The notes below the pieces were generated by a model, which was given only the letters and a program-made list of their open reading frames with translations, did not search any database and was not told where the DNA came from. DNA of 64,000 bases, taken from contig NZ_CP063195.1 of assembly GCF_028609885.1 (NCBI RefSeq), positions 806,001-870,000 on the forward strand, given 5' to 3'. Every line of letters begins with the position of its first letter. Within the stretch, counting starts at the first letter, position 1. Below, in pieces: positions 35,499 through 43,515 of the stretch. The DNA is from Corynebacterium jeikeium (GTDB lineage: Bacteria > Actinomycetota > Actinomycetes > Mycobacteriales > Mycobacteriaceae). The position numbers and the translations under genes are program-made.

Positions 35499-37213
35499 CG
35501 GCGGAATCAAGCGGTGGATGCGCCACGCTTGAATAGTTCGTTAAGTATTTCACGTGGGGTTGCGCCGCCGAGGATTTGTCGGGGTGTTTCGTTGAGCTCA
35601 TTTTGCACCCACGCGACATGTTCGGGTGTGACGGTGGCAAAGTCGGTGCCCTTTTTGTAGAACCTGCGCCTGATCTCGCCGTTGGTGTTCTCGTTGGTTG
35701 GTCTCTGCCACGGTGAGTGCGGTTCACAGAAAAACACCTGGCAGCCGTCTTTAATCTGGACTTGTGCTGTGACAGCCATTTCTGCGCCTTGGTCCCATGT
35801 GATGGTCTTTAGCTGCTCGGTGTTGAGGTCTTTGACCATGTCCTGCAGGGTTGCGACCACGGTGTGTGAACTGTGCTCATCGGGAAGGTGTCCAAGCAGG
35901 GTGTAACGGCTGGTGCGCTCTACTAGGGTAATCAGCGCGCTTTTGCCACCTTTACCAATAACAAGGTCGCCCTCCCAGTGCCCGGGAATAGCCCTGTCAT
36001 CAGCTTCCGGGCTGCGGTGGGTGATCTCAGCACCTTTGATCCAAGGGCGACCGGTTAACACGCCAGCGTTTCGGGCACGACGCTTGCGTGTTGAGCCGCC
36101 GCGGATAAGTACGTCTTTAGTCTTCATGACTTCTTCAAGCTCGGCTCGCAGGCTGCCTTTGCCTTGAATGTATAAGGCACTGTAGATCGCTTCGTGGGAA
36201 ATACGCATGCTTTCATCATCGCTGAAAGCATGCTCAAGCCATGCACTAATGCGCCCAGGTGACCACCTGCGGGCAAGGCAATCGACTACTACACCCCGAA
36301 GCGTTGGGCTTTCATCGAGCTTGCGTAGTTTTGGCCGCACCATCCGACCAGCAGTAGAAACAGCAGCGTTGTGGGCGTTATACCGCAGCTGCTCTGTGCC
36401 GTCCTCATCGACGATCTTCCAACCATTACGGGTGATTTCACGAGCGACGACACTGTGGTGCCTATTTATTTTCTGCGCGATGGCTCGTGCCGAATCACCG
36501 ACACGACATCCCGCTTCAATAGCAACACGGTCTTCAACAGTAAGCCTGCGACCACGCCCTACTAAGGCGTGTTTGTCGAATACGCCGCTAGGAAATCCAT
36601 CAACGGCTTGAGTTTTCATCGGTGCTGGCATAACAGAATCTTTACCCAGCTTCTTGCCTGTATCTGGCAAAGACACCACCGCCTCATCAGGCGTTCGACG
36701 ATGTCGCTGCCGGCGTAACTTCGCATACCGCTGCTTCCTTATCCACCCATACACGGTAGAAGGATGCACACCGATAGCATCAGCCACTGTCTGACAGCTC
36801 TCACCAGCAAGCACTCGCTCCACGGCCTGGGCACGTTCATCAGGTGACAAGTGGGCGCGTCTAGGCCGCACTTCGATTACACCAGCTTTCTTTAACCTGC
36901 TGTGAAGCAAGCCAGTCGATATTCCAACAGTCTGTGCTGCTTGACTGATCGACATACCTGCACGCACCAACCCAACAGCCTCACGGACAAACGGATCACG
37001 CAAACGACTCGCACGCCTGCCTGGAGGTTCGACACCTCTTACCCTCAACCAACCGTAAACCGATTCGGGGCCTACACCCACATCACGCGCGACCAGGCTA
37101 ACTGCCTCGCCTGCCACCACGCGCTCAACAGCAGCATCCTTAACATCCTTCGGAGTCCAACGCGTCACAACTACCTCCCGGTCGAAGTGGCGCATTCACC
37201 CCTTGACAGCACG
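35499..37213 (-). mobile_element. IS30-family insertion sequence in hsdS
   Basis: 1,715 bp. Ends form an imperfect inverted repeat of ~27 bp: CGGCGGAATCAAGCGGTGGA at 35499 and, on the other strand, CGTGCTGTCAAGGGGTGAAT from 37213; both run on to TGCGCCAC. It is flanked by the dinucleotide AT on both sides (35497-35498 and 37214-37215), a 2-bp target duplication as reported for the family. One transposase gene fills it. Confidence 0.85.
35507..37168 (-). CDS. IS30-family transposase
   Basis: 553 residues from GTG 37168 (GGGAGG upstream); an ATG at 37195 inside the terminal repeat would add nine. The N-terminal third holds repeated helix-turn-helix units (VARDVGVGPESVYGWLRV, AAQTVGISTGLLHSRLKK, VADAIGVHPSTVYGWIRK), followed by the IS30 helix-turn-helix (LTVEDRVAIEAGCRVGDS). 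The DDE core is HWEGDLVIGKGGKSALITLVER, ITWDQGAEMA and NENTNGEIRRRFYKKGTDF. All catalytic residues are present, so it may be active. It is longer than E. coli IS30 transposase because of the added N-terminal units. Confidence 0.93.
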   Translation of the reverse strand: MTRWTPKDVKDAAVERVVAGEAVSLVARDVGVGPESVYGWLRVRGVEPPGRRASRLRDPFVREAVGLVRAGMSISQAAQTVGISTGLLHSRLKKAGVIEVRPRRAHLSPDERAQAVERVLAGESCQTVADAIGVHPSTVYGWIRKQRYAKLRRQRHRRTPDEAVVSLPDTGKKLGKDSVMPAPMKTQAVDGFPSGVFDKHALVGRGRRLTVEDRVAIEAGCRVGDSARAIAQKINRHHSVVAREITRNGWKIVDEDGTEQLRYNAHNAAVSTAGRMVRPKLRKLDESPTLRGVVVDCLARRWSPGRISAWLEHAFSDDESMRISHEAIYSALYIQGKGSLRAELEEVMKTKDVLIRGGSTRKRRARNAGVLTGRPWIKGAEITHRSPEADDRAIPGHWEGDLVIGKGGKSALITLVERTSRYTLLGHLPDEHSSHTVVATLQDMVKDLNTEQLKTITWDQGAEMAVTAQVQIKDGCQVFFCEPHSPWQRPTNENTNGEIRRRFYKKGTDFATVTPEHVAWVQNELNETPRQILGGATPREILNELFKRGASTA

Positions 37214-37338
37214 ATCTGCTGTCCACCATGAGGAACTTGTTGCTTGGCAATGCGAAAAAGATACTTCGTTTTCTGTACGCTCCAGCTGGGTGGCACCTCG
37301 TGTTCGATCCATCGGAGCGAAGACATATCCTCAACCAT

Positions 37339-39408
37339 TTATTTCACCTGCTCGCTGAAGAGTTTGGTGATGTCGGCTTGGATGCTCGCCGATAGGGTTT
37401 GGATCTCCGCGAGGGTTTCGACAGGGTTGCCGAGTTCTTCGTATTTGTAAAAGTATCGGGTAAAGGGGATTTCGTAGCCGATTTTGGTTTTGTCGTGGTC
37501 GATCCAGGCGTCTGGGGCGTAGGGGATGACTTCGCGCTGGAAGTAGGCTTCGATGTCTTCGCGGAACGGAATCTGCTCGGTATCGCGCAGGTCCGCGTCT
37601 GGCTCCGGGTTACCTTTTGTATCCATGCAGATGTCCGCGTCGGGGTTCTTTGTGCCGAGCCCGGCGACGATCTTGCGCAGCGCTGCGATGCCGATCTTCT
37701 CGCCACGTTTCTTGATGCTTTCACGGATAAGGTCGGTGAACTCGTCCCGGTTGAGGTACACGCGCTCAGCGTCGAGTGCCTCAAGGGTAGCGATGATCGC
37801 GTTCTGCACCCGCTTGCCCGCATCGATTTCTTCGGTGCGTGCAGGTTCGGTTCGCTTCCTCGACATGGCAAGATCCGTGAACGGTTTGGTCTGCTTGAGT
37901 GATTCAATCGCGTCTGGGGTGGCTTGGAAGCTCAACCGTAGCGGGCGTTCTACGACAACTTCGTGGTAAGCAAAGTCTTCGGTCTCGAAGATCCTCGACT
38001 CTTCGGTTTCCTGGAACGCGCCGTAGATGCGAGTGATATCAGCGATGTTGGTTTCGGTGAGTTCTTTGCGCTTTTCACCCAAAGGTTTACGCATCCGCTG
38101 GAAATATTGGGTGGCATCGATCAGTTGTACCTTGTTCTTGCGGTGGCGCTCCTTTTTGTTCGACAGCACCCAGATGTAGGTGAGAATGCCGGTGTTGTAG
38201 AACATCTGATCTGGTAGGGCGATGATCGCTTCGAGCCAGTCGTTCTCAAGGATCCAGCGACGGATCTCTGATTCACCCTGACCGGCTCCACCTGTGAAGA
38301 GGGGTGAGCCGTTGAACACGATCCCGATCCTCGTGCCAGCAGCATTTACGAGATCCATGGGATCGTAGGGCTTCATCTTCGAAATCATGTGTTGCAAGAA
38401 GAGGAACGAACCATCCGACACACGCGGCGTTCCCGCTCCGAAGCGACCCTGGTAGCCCTTGTGTTCGGCCTCGTCAAGAATCGGGTCGGCGTATTTTTTC
38501 CAGTTCACACCGAAGGGAGGGTTGCATAACATGTAGTCAAACCGCATGCCTGCCGTCTTGTCGTTCGTCAGTGAATTGCCGAAGTAGATGCGTTCTTGGC
38601 GTTCACCCTTAATCATGATGTCGGACTTGGCAACCGCATAGGTTTGCGGATTGAGCTCTTGACCGTAAACCTCTAGGCGTGCGGACTCATTCAGATCATT
38701 GACGTGCTGGGCGGCGGTAGAGAGCATACCGCCGGTGCCGACTCCGGGGTCATATAGCGAGGCCATGGCTCCGTCTGCACAAAGCCGGTTGATATCTTCC
38801 TCGGGGTTGAACAAGAGGTTGACCATCAGGCTGATGACCTCACGCGGAGTGAAGTGTTCACCAGCAGTCTCATTCGACAATTCAGAGAATCGGCGGATGA
38901 GTTCTTCAAAGATATAACCCATCTGGTCGTTACTGACCACGTCAGGGTGGAGGTTTACCTTCGCGGAGGTGAACTCTTTGAGCACGTGATAGAGCAGGTC
39001 AGATTTGTCGAGGCGCTCAATCACGTTGTAGAAGTTGTAGGCCTCCATCACTTCACGTGCAGCAGGCGCAAAAGCCTGCACGTAGTAGGTCAGGTTCTGC
39101 TCGAGGTTATCCGCGTCGTCAAGTAACGTTTTGAGGGTGAAGTTCGAGGTGTTCCAGAACGGGTAGCCCGTTTCCTTGGCGTACCGGAGCTCCTTGATCT
39201 TGTTGGGAACGGAGGTCGCCTTGATGTCCAACACTGCCTGCTTGGTGTCGACAAGGACTGAATCGAGGCGGGTGAGCACGGTGAAGGGCAGGACCACGTC
39301 GCCATACTCATGCTCCTTGTAATCTCCGCGCAGGATCTCGGCGATGTTCCAGATCAGGGACACATGGCTCGTTGGTTTCTCAGTGCTCACTTGGGTCAGT
39401 TCCTTCAT
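37339..39408 (-). CDS. hsdM: Type I DNA methyltransferase subunit M
   Basis: 689 residues. The N-terminal helical HsdM domain (SLIWNIAEILRGDYKEHEYGDVVLPF) precedes the N6-adenine methylase domain: SAM-binding motif I DPGVGTGGML (~240), catalytic NPPF (~300) and GSFLFLQHMI. A further ~200 residues follow with QxRxxEA-like helices. HsdM needs HsdS to choose its target. Start ATG 39408; GTG 39390, with AAGGA nine bases upstream, is an alternative. It overlaps the Phd-like remnant. The hsdS ATG follows its TAA with no gap. Confidence 0.94.
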   Translation of the reverse strand: MKELTQVSTEKPTSHVSLIWNIAEILRGDYKEHEYGDVVLPFTVLTRLDSVLVDTKQAVLDIKATSVPNKIKELRYAKETGYPFWNTSNFTLKTLLDDADNLEQNLTYYVQAFAPAAREVMEAYNFYNVIERLDKSDLLYHVLKEFTSAKVNLHPDVVSNDQMGYIFEELIRRFSELSNETAGEHFTPREVISLMVNLLFNPEEDINRLCADGAMASLYDPGVGTGGMLSTAAQHVNDLNESARLEVYGQELNPQTYAVAKSDIMIKGERQERIYFGNSLTNDKTAGMRFDYMLCNPPFGVNWKKYADPILDEAEHKGYQGRFGAGTPRVSDGSFLFLQHMISKMKPYDPMDLVNAAGTRIGIVFNGSPLFTGGAGQGESEIRRWILENDWLEAIIALPDQMFYNTGILTYIWVLSNKKERHRKNKVQLIDATQYFQRMRKPLGEKRKELTETNIADITRIYGAFQETEESRIFETEDFAYHEVVVERPLRLSFQATPDAIESLKQTKPFTDLAMSRKRTEPARTEEIDAGKRVQNAIIATLEALDAERVYLNRDEFTDLIRESIKKRGEKIGIAALRKIVAGLGTKNPDADICMDTKGNPEPDADLRDTEQIPFREDIEAYFQREVIPYAPDAWIDHDKTKIGYEIPFTRYFYKYEELGNPVETLAEIQTLSASIQADITKLFSEQVK

Positions 39409-39562
39409 CCATCAGCCGTTCGTAACGCTCATTGGAAATTAGCACAGCGATCGATTTGCTGTAACGCAGGACGTAGTTGGGGTCACCCTTGTCTCGACAA
39501 CCTTTTTTGATCAGGAGAGGTGCCTGACCTTGTGGGGGATTGCCGATGTTGATGTGACGCAT
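39380..39562 (-). pseudogene. Phd/YefM antitoxin-like remnant
   Basis: 60 residues: MRHINIGNPPQGQAPLL, then a charged stretch, then YVLRYSKSIAVLISNERYERLMDEG. The end matches the Phd/YefM pattern (Y.ItRYgkPvAVLiS.eeYerLmd), but the middle does not, suggesting a shifted segment. It overlaps the start of hsdM by ~28 bp and no toxin gene is beside it, so it is probably a relic. Confidence 0.4.
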
Positions 39563-39582
39563 CAGAACCTTGCGTCGTTTCA

Positions 39583-39789
39583 TCACCATGGCCTCCATGC
39601 CATTCGAACGAGTCCTTCCAAGCGTTCCACGAACCAGTCCATAATGGGGGCCACAACACGGTGACTTTTCAAGCGCTTGTTGGGCAAAGGTGCCAGGAGA
39701 GTCAACGGTCGGGGCGATAATCCTTGCTTGGTTACGTTCCAGCGGATACCGATCTTGTCTTCCATCACGCTGAAGTGGTCTCCCATCAA
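39583..39789 (-). pseudogene. Possible HipA N-terminal remnant
   Basis: 68 codons reading DKIGIRWNVTKQGLSPRPLT then LLAPLPNKRLKSHRVVAPIM. The pattern (aromatic pair, PLxLxxPL, then VxP with helix and RxAW) resembles the N-terminal subdomain of HipA kinases, but no kinase domain follows. Low-confidence resemblance; could be noise. Confidence 0.25.
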
Positions 39790-39854
39790 CGCGAGGGTAA
39801 AAGGGCGTAGCGGCGCTGCCGGGGGAAGACATAAATCTGTCTCCTGGTTAGTAT

Positions 39855-39888
39855 GCGTACCAAACTCACCAGCGCATGAAAAACATCC
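39855..39888. repeat. Left copy of a ~34-bp direct repeat bounding the GIY-YIG/DUF262 pair
   Basis: GCGTACCAAACTCACCAGCG then CATGAAAAACATCCGC. The same sequence with five substitutions and one indel occurs at 43439-43471. The right copy contains part of the terminator of the DUF3533-like gene, so this copy looks like a displaced piece of that region. Confidence 0.6.
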
Positions 39889-39903
39889 GCGGGTGCGCGA
39901 GCA

Positions 39904-40871
39904 CTATTCCCACGTCACCGCTTCTGCGATAAGAAGATCCGCCAATCTCTTGTTGTGGAAGCGCGAGTACATCGTGGAGCCACGGCGCATGAGGCGAGTG
40001 TTGAGCTTGAATGCTTCCTGGAGCATTACGTCTAGATGCGGAAACTCCAGGTCTCCATCAATAATCGCGAGGAGCCCGCCGAGACTGAAGTCGAAGCTCA
40101 GGATGCGCTCACCGCGATACGGGGTGTCGTCATAAACAGCCCAGAACCCGTGTGGGCTTTCAAACCGGCCTGAATCCTCAAGAAGCGCGGTATTGATCCT
40201 CACTGTGACAAAAGCATCTGGATCATTCTCAAAGTCTTCCGATCTACTAGCGACAACGAACAATGTCTCTAGATTCCCGCAGGACAGAGTGAGCAAGCGA
40301 TGCTCAGTCCGCGTGCGGTTTGTCGACGGCATGCACGAAACAGTCCAAAGCTGCTCGACGGTTGAGGCGGGGTCTTGAATGGTGATCGCGATATACCAAC
40401 TGACCAGCGACCTTATTTCTAGAAAAGCAGGATGCCGTAGCAGAGTTGCGAGCTTCGGGTCGATATTGTCCGCGTAAGACTGCCTCGCTCCCTTTGCACG
40501 CTCACGTTCCCACGTAAGGGCCACAGTTGATCCCTTTGAAGTGACGATTTCTACCGTGTCGTCTCCGCGGGGCTTGTTGGTCAGCATTATGTTGCGCACC
40601 GAGTGCGTCGCCTCGGTCTCGGTAATGAGAAGCTGCTCCGCTTTGTTGAGCAAGTCCGCTGGCATCGGAAAAAATCGATGGCGACAATGTCCGGCCAGGT
40701 CCGTCGGTGTTGTGCAAATCGACTCACCACGTTTTTAGATTGCCCCGGATACGCTTCCCCATTCTCGAAGTGCAGCCGGTAGACCCCACACTTGGACTCG
40801 CCTCTTTTGAACGCCGGACCCAGCGAGTCTAAGTCACGCACATCGATAGTTCTTCCCTCAGGCAGCTGCAT
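39904..40871 (-). pseudogene. GIY-YIG nuclease gene with a frameshift in a homopolymer
   Basis: ATG 40871 opens a frame carrying GVYRLHFENGEAYPGQSKNV then VSRFAQHRRTWPDIVAIDFF, a GIY-YIG core in which YIG reads YPG, with the conserved Arg. The frame is lost at a run of six A on the plus strand (40669-40674). Adding one base joins it exactly to the next frame, MPADLLNKAEQLLITETEA, which supplies the family's catalytic Glu, and continues ~250 residues of unrecognised C-terminal domain to 39904. TAAGAT six bases before the ATG would give a leaderless start. It could be a real mutation, a phase-variable tract or a sequencing error. Confidence 0.7.
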
Positions 40872-40980
40872 ATAGGAATCTTATCCGGAGAAATTGCTTC
40901 TGCCCGTGGTGTGCGTGGATAGGGCCTTGAGGTGAATGAAAGGGGGGAGACGCCGCATAAATAGGGTCGGTCTTTTAGTG

Positions 40981-41009
40981 GGGCGGGCGGCTAGTGCTGG
41001 CCCGCCCGC
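40981..41009 (-). terminator. Terminator of the DUF262 gene
   Basis: GGGCGGGC and GCCCGCCC form a stem of 8 bp around an 11-base loop, immediately after the stop at 41023. On the minus strand it is followed by a short A/C-rich tract and then AAAAGACC rather than a T-run, so it is imperfect. Confidence 0.5.
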
Positions 41010-41022
41010 TGCGCTTGTAGCC

Positions 41023-43110
41023 TCAACGCGTGGTGGACAGCTTGCTGAGCGGAATTAAATTGTTACCGTCCTGCAAAGCCCAGAAATCCTCGCCGCTGAG
41101 GTTGGACACACCCAGTGCGCGCGCGGCGGCATCGAGGGACTCGTAGGTGTTGACACCGTTGATAAGGACCTGTCCATCAGCCGTGACCACGGCGTCTACG
41201 ACCCAATCTGGGTCGACCGGATCAAGCAGGTCACCCTCCCGCAGAAGCCCTGCTTCGACAAACTCTTGTAGGCTGCGGCCTTTCGGAATTTCTACCTCAG
41301 GCATCGGGTCCGAGTGGACCCCTGAACCATCGGAGATCTGCCCGAAGGCGTCGCGGATAACCTCGGCGATGAGTGAACGACGCTGCTCCAAAAACTCCTC
41401 ATACGTCATGTTCTCCCAGCCCTTTGGCAACGCATGCCAGTACATTTGCAGCGATAGCCAACTCTCACCCTGGGAACGCTGTGCAACCAACTCCGGCCAG
41501 TACTCAGCGGGAGCCCGGTCAGAAATCTTGATATTCGTCGCCCAGTCCGTCGGAGCGAAGTTCGCAGCCTGGTTGATGCGTTTGAAATCGCGGGTGCCGA
41601 GGACATCCTCCTGGTACTTTCGCGGGAAGAGGTGGTGGCCCTCCGTTCCCTTCTGCGCGGGCTGGGTCGGATCCATCCAATCCCGAATACGCTCGTTCAA
41701 CATGAACATTTTCGCATCCAGGATGTTCAACGCAGCCAAGTAGCACTGGTAGTGAGGGGACAAAGCAGACCCAGAGGTGATCAGTCGTTGTGGCAGGTTG
41801 TATCGCCAGAAGTCTTCAGTGAGCTCGGTAGCAATAACGCGATCAAGAGCAGCTTCAAAACCGTCGGCGTCACCGGGATCAATTCCGCCGATCAGGTCAA
41901 TATCCTTCTGGATCTGGGTTTCGGAGGAACCGGTGTAACGTCCCGTTAGCTGCGCCATGAAGAGCCAGCGAGCGACGATTGCGCGGAGGCGAGAAAGCAC
42001 AACATTGAAATCCGTGCGGCCCAGCAGGAAGATCACGTACGAGTAGATGATGTTCATGCTCGAGGTGACGTTCTTACCTGACCGGAACCCGGCGGTTTGA
42101 ATCGATCGGATGAATTCAGTCCAATTCACCTCATCGGTCACCAGCGGGAGCGCCTGCTTCAATAGTGCAAGCTGCTGCTCCTGTCGTTCGGAGTCCACAC
42201 GCCCCGTGTGGCGATCCTTGGCCTGAAGCACCGAGTACGCATCGCTGAGGTGGCCACGGCGTTGACCGATTGCCACCATCGCGCGAGTGATCAGTCCGTT
42301 GTTGAGGGAAATGTAGTTGTTATATGCGGTCCAGCGAACCGGCTGCTTCAGTTCGCTAGAGGCGTGAGCAGGGGACATCCTCGAGTTTCGCGCGAATGCC
42401 TCAATTTGCTCACGACCCTCCGGCCAAAAGACACTAAGCCACGTGAGGATGTAGTCATAGGCCTTAAGGCGAACACCCTCGGAGTTGATCCGAACGAAAA
42501 CATCGGCAACGAGGCGCTTATCGGCGCTGGCATCGAGGTGAACAACATTAAAGGTGTAGTTGTTTAATGCCACTAGCTTGCTAAAAACTATTTCGATCTT
42601 TTCGTGTTGCTCCTCCGTCAAATCAGCCCCAGTGGCCTCGAAGCGTTTGATGAACTCCCGGCGTGCCTGAAACGGGCTCTTGAATACGGTCGAGATGTCG
42701 TCGATCCATTCTGGAGACTTTGTGATGGGAGGTGTACGCACCTCAAACTTCTCGCTGAACGGGTTGAACGCAATGCGGATGAGCTTCTTCTTGTAGTCGT
42801 GATCCCGAACTTCGTGGCCCATGATCGCGGCGTACAAACTGGTGAGTCGCTGCTGCCCATCAATAATTTGGTGCGACCCGGTGAACTGCGTTCCTTCCCC
42901 GAGCGCGCGCGATTCGTCCTGAGCTGCCACGTCCCAAAACATCAGCTCTCCGACCGGGTAACCGCGGTACATCGAATCGAACAGGTCGCGCACCTTCGCG
43001 GATGGCCACACGAAAGGCCGCTGCAGATCTGGCAATTGGATCTTCCCGGAATGAATGTCAGCAACGAGCTGGGAGACCTGCCACGAGATCGTTTTAAAGA
43101 TTGAAGCCAC
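41023..43110 (-). CDS. DUF262-HNH-RAMA protein (GmrSD-like modification-dependent nuclease candidate)
   Basis: 695 residues from GTG 43110. The N-terminal DUF262 (GmrS-like NTPase) domain has IQLPDLQRPFVWP (~26), GYPVGELMFWD, and the diagnostic IIDGQQRLTSLYA (~82) with FVRINSEGVRL (~205). Residues ~480-530 hold an HNH/DUF1524-type nuclease site: TEGHHLFPRKY and INQAANFAPTDWATNIKISDR. The last ~85 residues fit the RAMA domain (DAVVTADGQVLING, YESLDAAARALGV, SGEDFWAL). DUF262 plus HNH proteins such as GmrSD and SspE restrict modified phage DNA. The added RAMA module suggests recognition of a modified base. Substrate unknown. Confidence 0.83.
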   Translation of the reverse strand: MASIFKTISWQVSQLVADIHSGKIQLPDLQRPFVWPSAKVRDLFDSMYRGYPVGELMFWDVAAQDESRALGEGTQFTGSHQIIDGQQRLTSLYAAIMGHEVRDHDYKKKLIRIAFNPFSEKFEVRTPPITKSPEWIDDISTVFKSPFQARREFIKRFEATGADLTEEQHEKIEIVFSKLVALNNYTFNVVHLDASADKRLVADVFVRINSEGVRLKAYDYILTWLSVFWPEGREQIEAFARNSRMSPAHASSELKQPVRWTAYNNYISLNNGLITRAMVAIGQRRGHLSDAYSVLQAKDRHTGRVDSERQEQQLALLKQALPLVTDEVNWTEFIRSIQTAGFRSGKNVTSSMNIIYSYVIFLLGRTDFNVVLSRLRAIVARWLFMAQLTGRYTGSSETQIQKDIDLIGGIDPGDADGFEAALDRVIATELTEDFWRYNLPQRLITSGSALSPHYQCYLAALNILDAKMFMLNERIRDWMDPTQPAQKGTEGHHLFPRKYQEDVLGTRDFKRINQAANFAPTDWATNIKISDRAPAEYWPELVAQRSQGESWLSLQMYWHALPKGWENMTYEEFLEQRRSLIAEVIRDAFGQISDGSGVHSDPMPEVEIPKGRSLQEFVEAGLLREGDLLDPVDPDWVVDAVVTADGQVLINGVNTYESLDAAARALGVSNLSGEDFWALQDGNNLIPLSKLSTTR

Positions 43111-43263
43111 GAAGAAAAGTCCCTTTCAGGCATTTTGTTAGTTGCTAGGCCACCTAGCGATGCGGAGGTTAAGCGGGCCGCCGATGGCTCTTCTTCGTTC
43201 AGGCTACCCGCAGTCCGTGCGAGCTCACTGCAATTTTGCCTGCGAAATTGGCACGCTGCTTCG

Positions 43264-43358
43264 GGCCGGGGCGCACTTTTGCGCCGTGCTGTGTCGAAAA
43301 ACGTCCGAAAAACGACACGCTACGGCGTAAAGCACGTCGCGCCTGCTTTAGCCCCGGC
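43264..43358. repeat. Long nested inverted repeat upstream of the DUF262 gene
   Basis: Outer arms GGCCGGGGC (43264-43272) and GCCCCGGCC (43350-43358). Inside, CGCCGT-N3-GTGTCG (43282-43296) pairs with CGACAC-N3-ACGGCG (43313-43327). The loop contains two A5 tracts. It lies 150 bp upstream of the DUF262 start; the rest of 43111-43515 holds no supported gene. Confidence 0.6.
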
Positions 43359-43438
43359 CACCGATCCTGGCTAAGCCCCGCTCCGTTGCTTGAAACAGCA
43401 TGCTTTTGACGCGATCAGCCCCGTATCACCATTGCAAC

Positions 43439-43471
43439 GCGCACCGAACTTACCAGCACATGAAAACACCC
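43439..43471. repeat. Right copy of the ~34-bp direct repeat
   Basis: GCGCACCGAACTTACCAGCA then CATGAAAACACCCGC. It runs into the terminator of the DUF3533-like gene. See the left copy at 39855-39888. Confidence 0.6.
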
Positions 43472-43490
43472 GCCAGCGCGCGGCGGGTGT
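43466..43490 (-). terminator. Terminator of the DUF3533-like gene
   Basis: ACACCCGCC and GGCGGGTGT form a 9-bp GC-rich stem with a 7-base loop. On the minus strand it runs into TTTTCATG, 26 bases after the stop at 43516. Confidence 0.85.
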
Positions 43491-43515
43491 GTATGCATCT
43501 CAACCAGGGGGACAG

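Larger units (their letters stand above)
34347..37338 (-). pseudogene. hsdS: Type I specificity subunit, split by an IS30-family element
   Basis: The 5' piece starts at ATG 37338, directly after the hsdM stop, and encodes 41 residues up to VPHGGQQ. The 3' piece (35498 down to 34347) resumes with LSITQSGIKPKN and carries the rest of target-recognition domain 1, a central coiled coil (about LDEKTAEIDGLIGKL), domain 2 (SGIDWAGDMPKTW..) and the second coiled coil. Removing the insertion and one copy of the 2-bp duplication (AT) restores an uninterrupted ~424-residue HsdS. The 3' piece alone (up to 387 residues from a TTG at 35510) could be translated from within the element, but it lacks the start of domain 1. 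Confidence 0.85.

Noticed and set aside
37140..37334. 64-codon minus-strand frame across the hsdM-IS junction
   Set aside because: It is out of frame with the hsdS 5' piece, which starts at the correct place right after hsdM.
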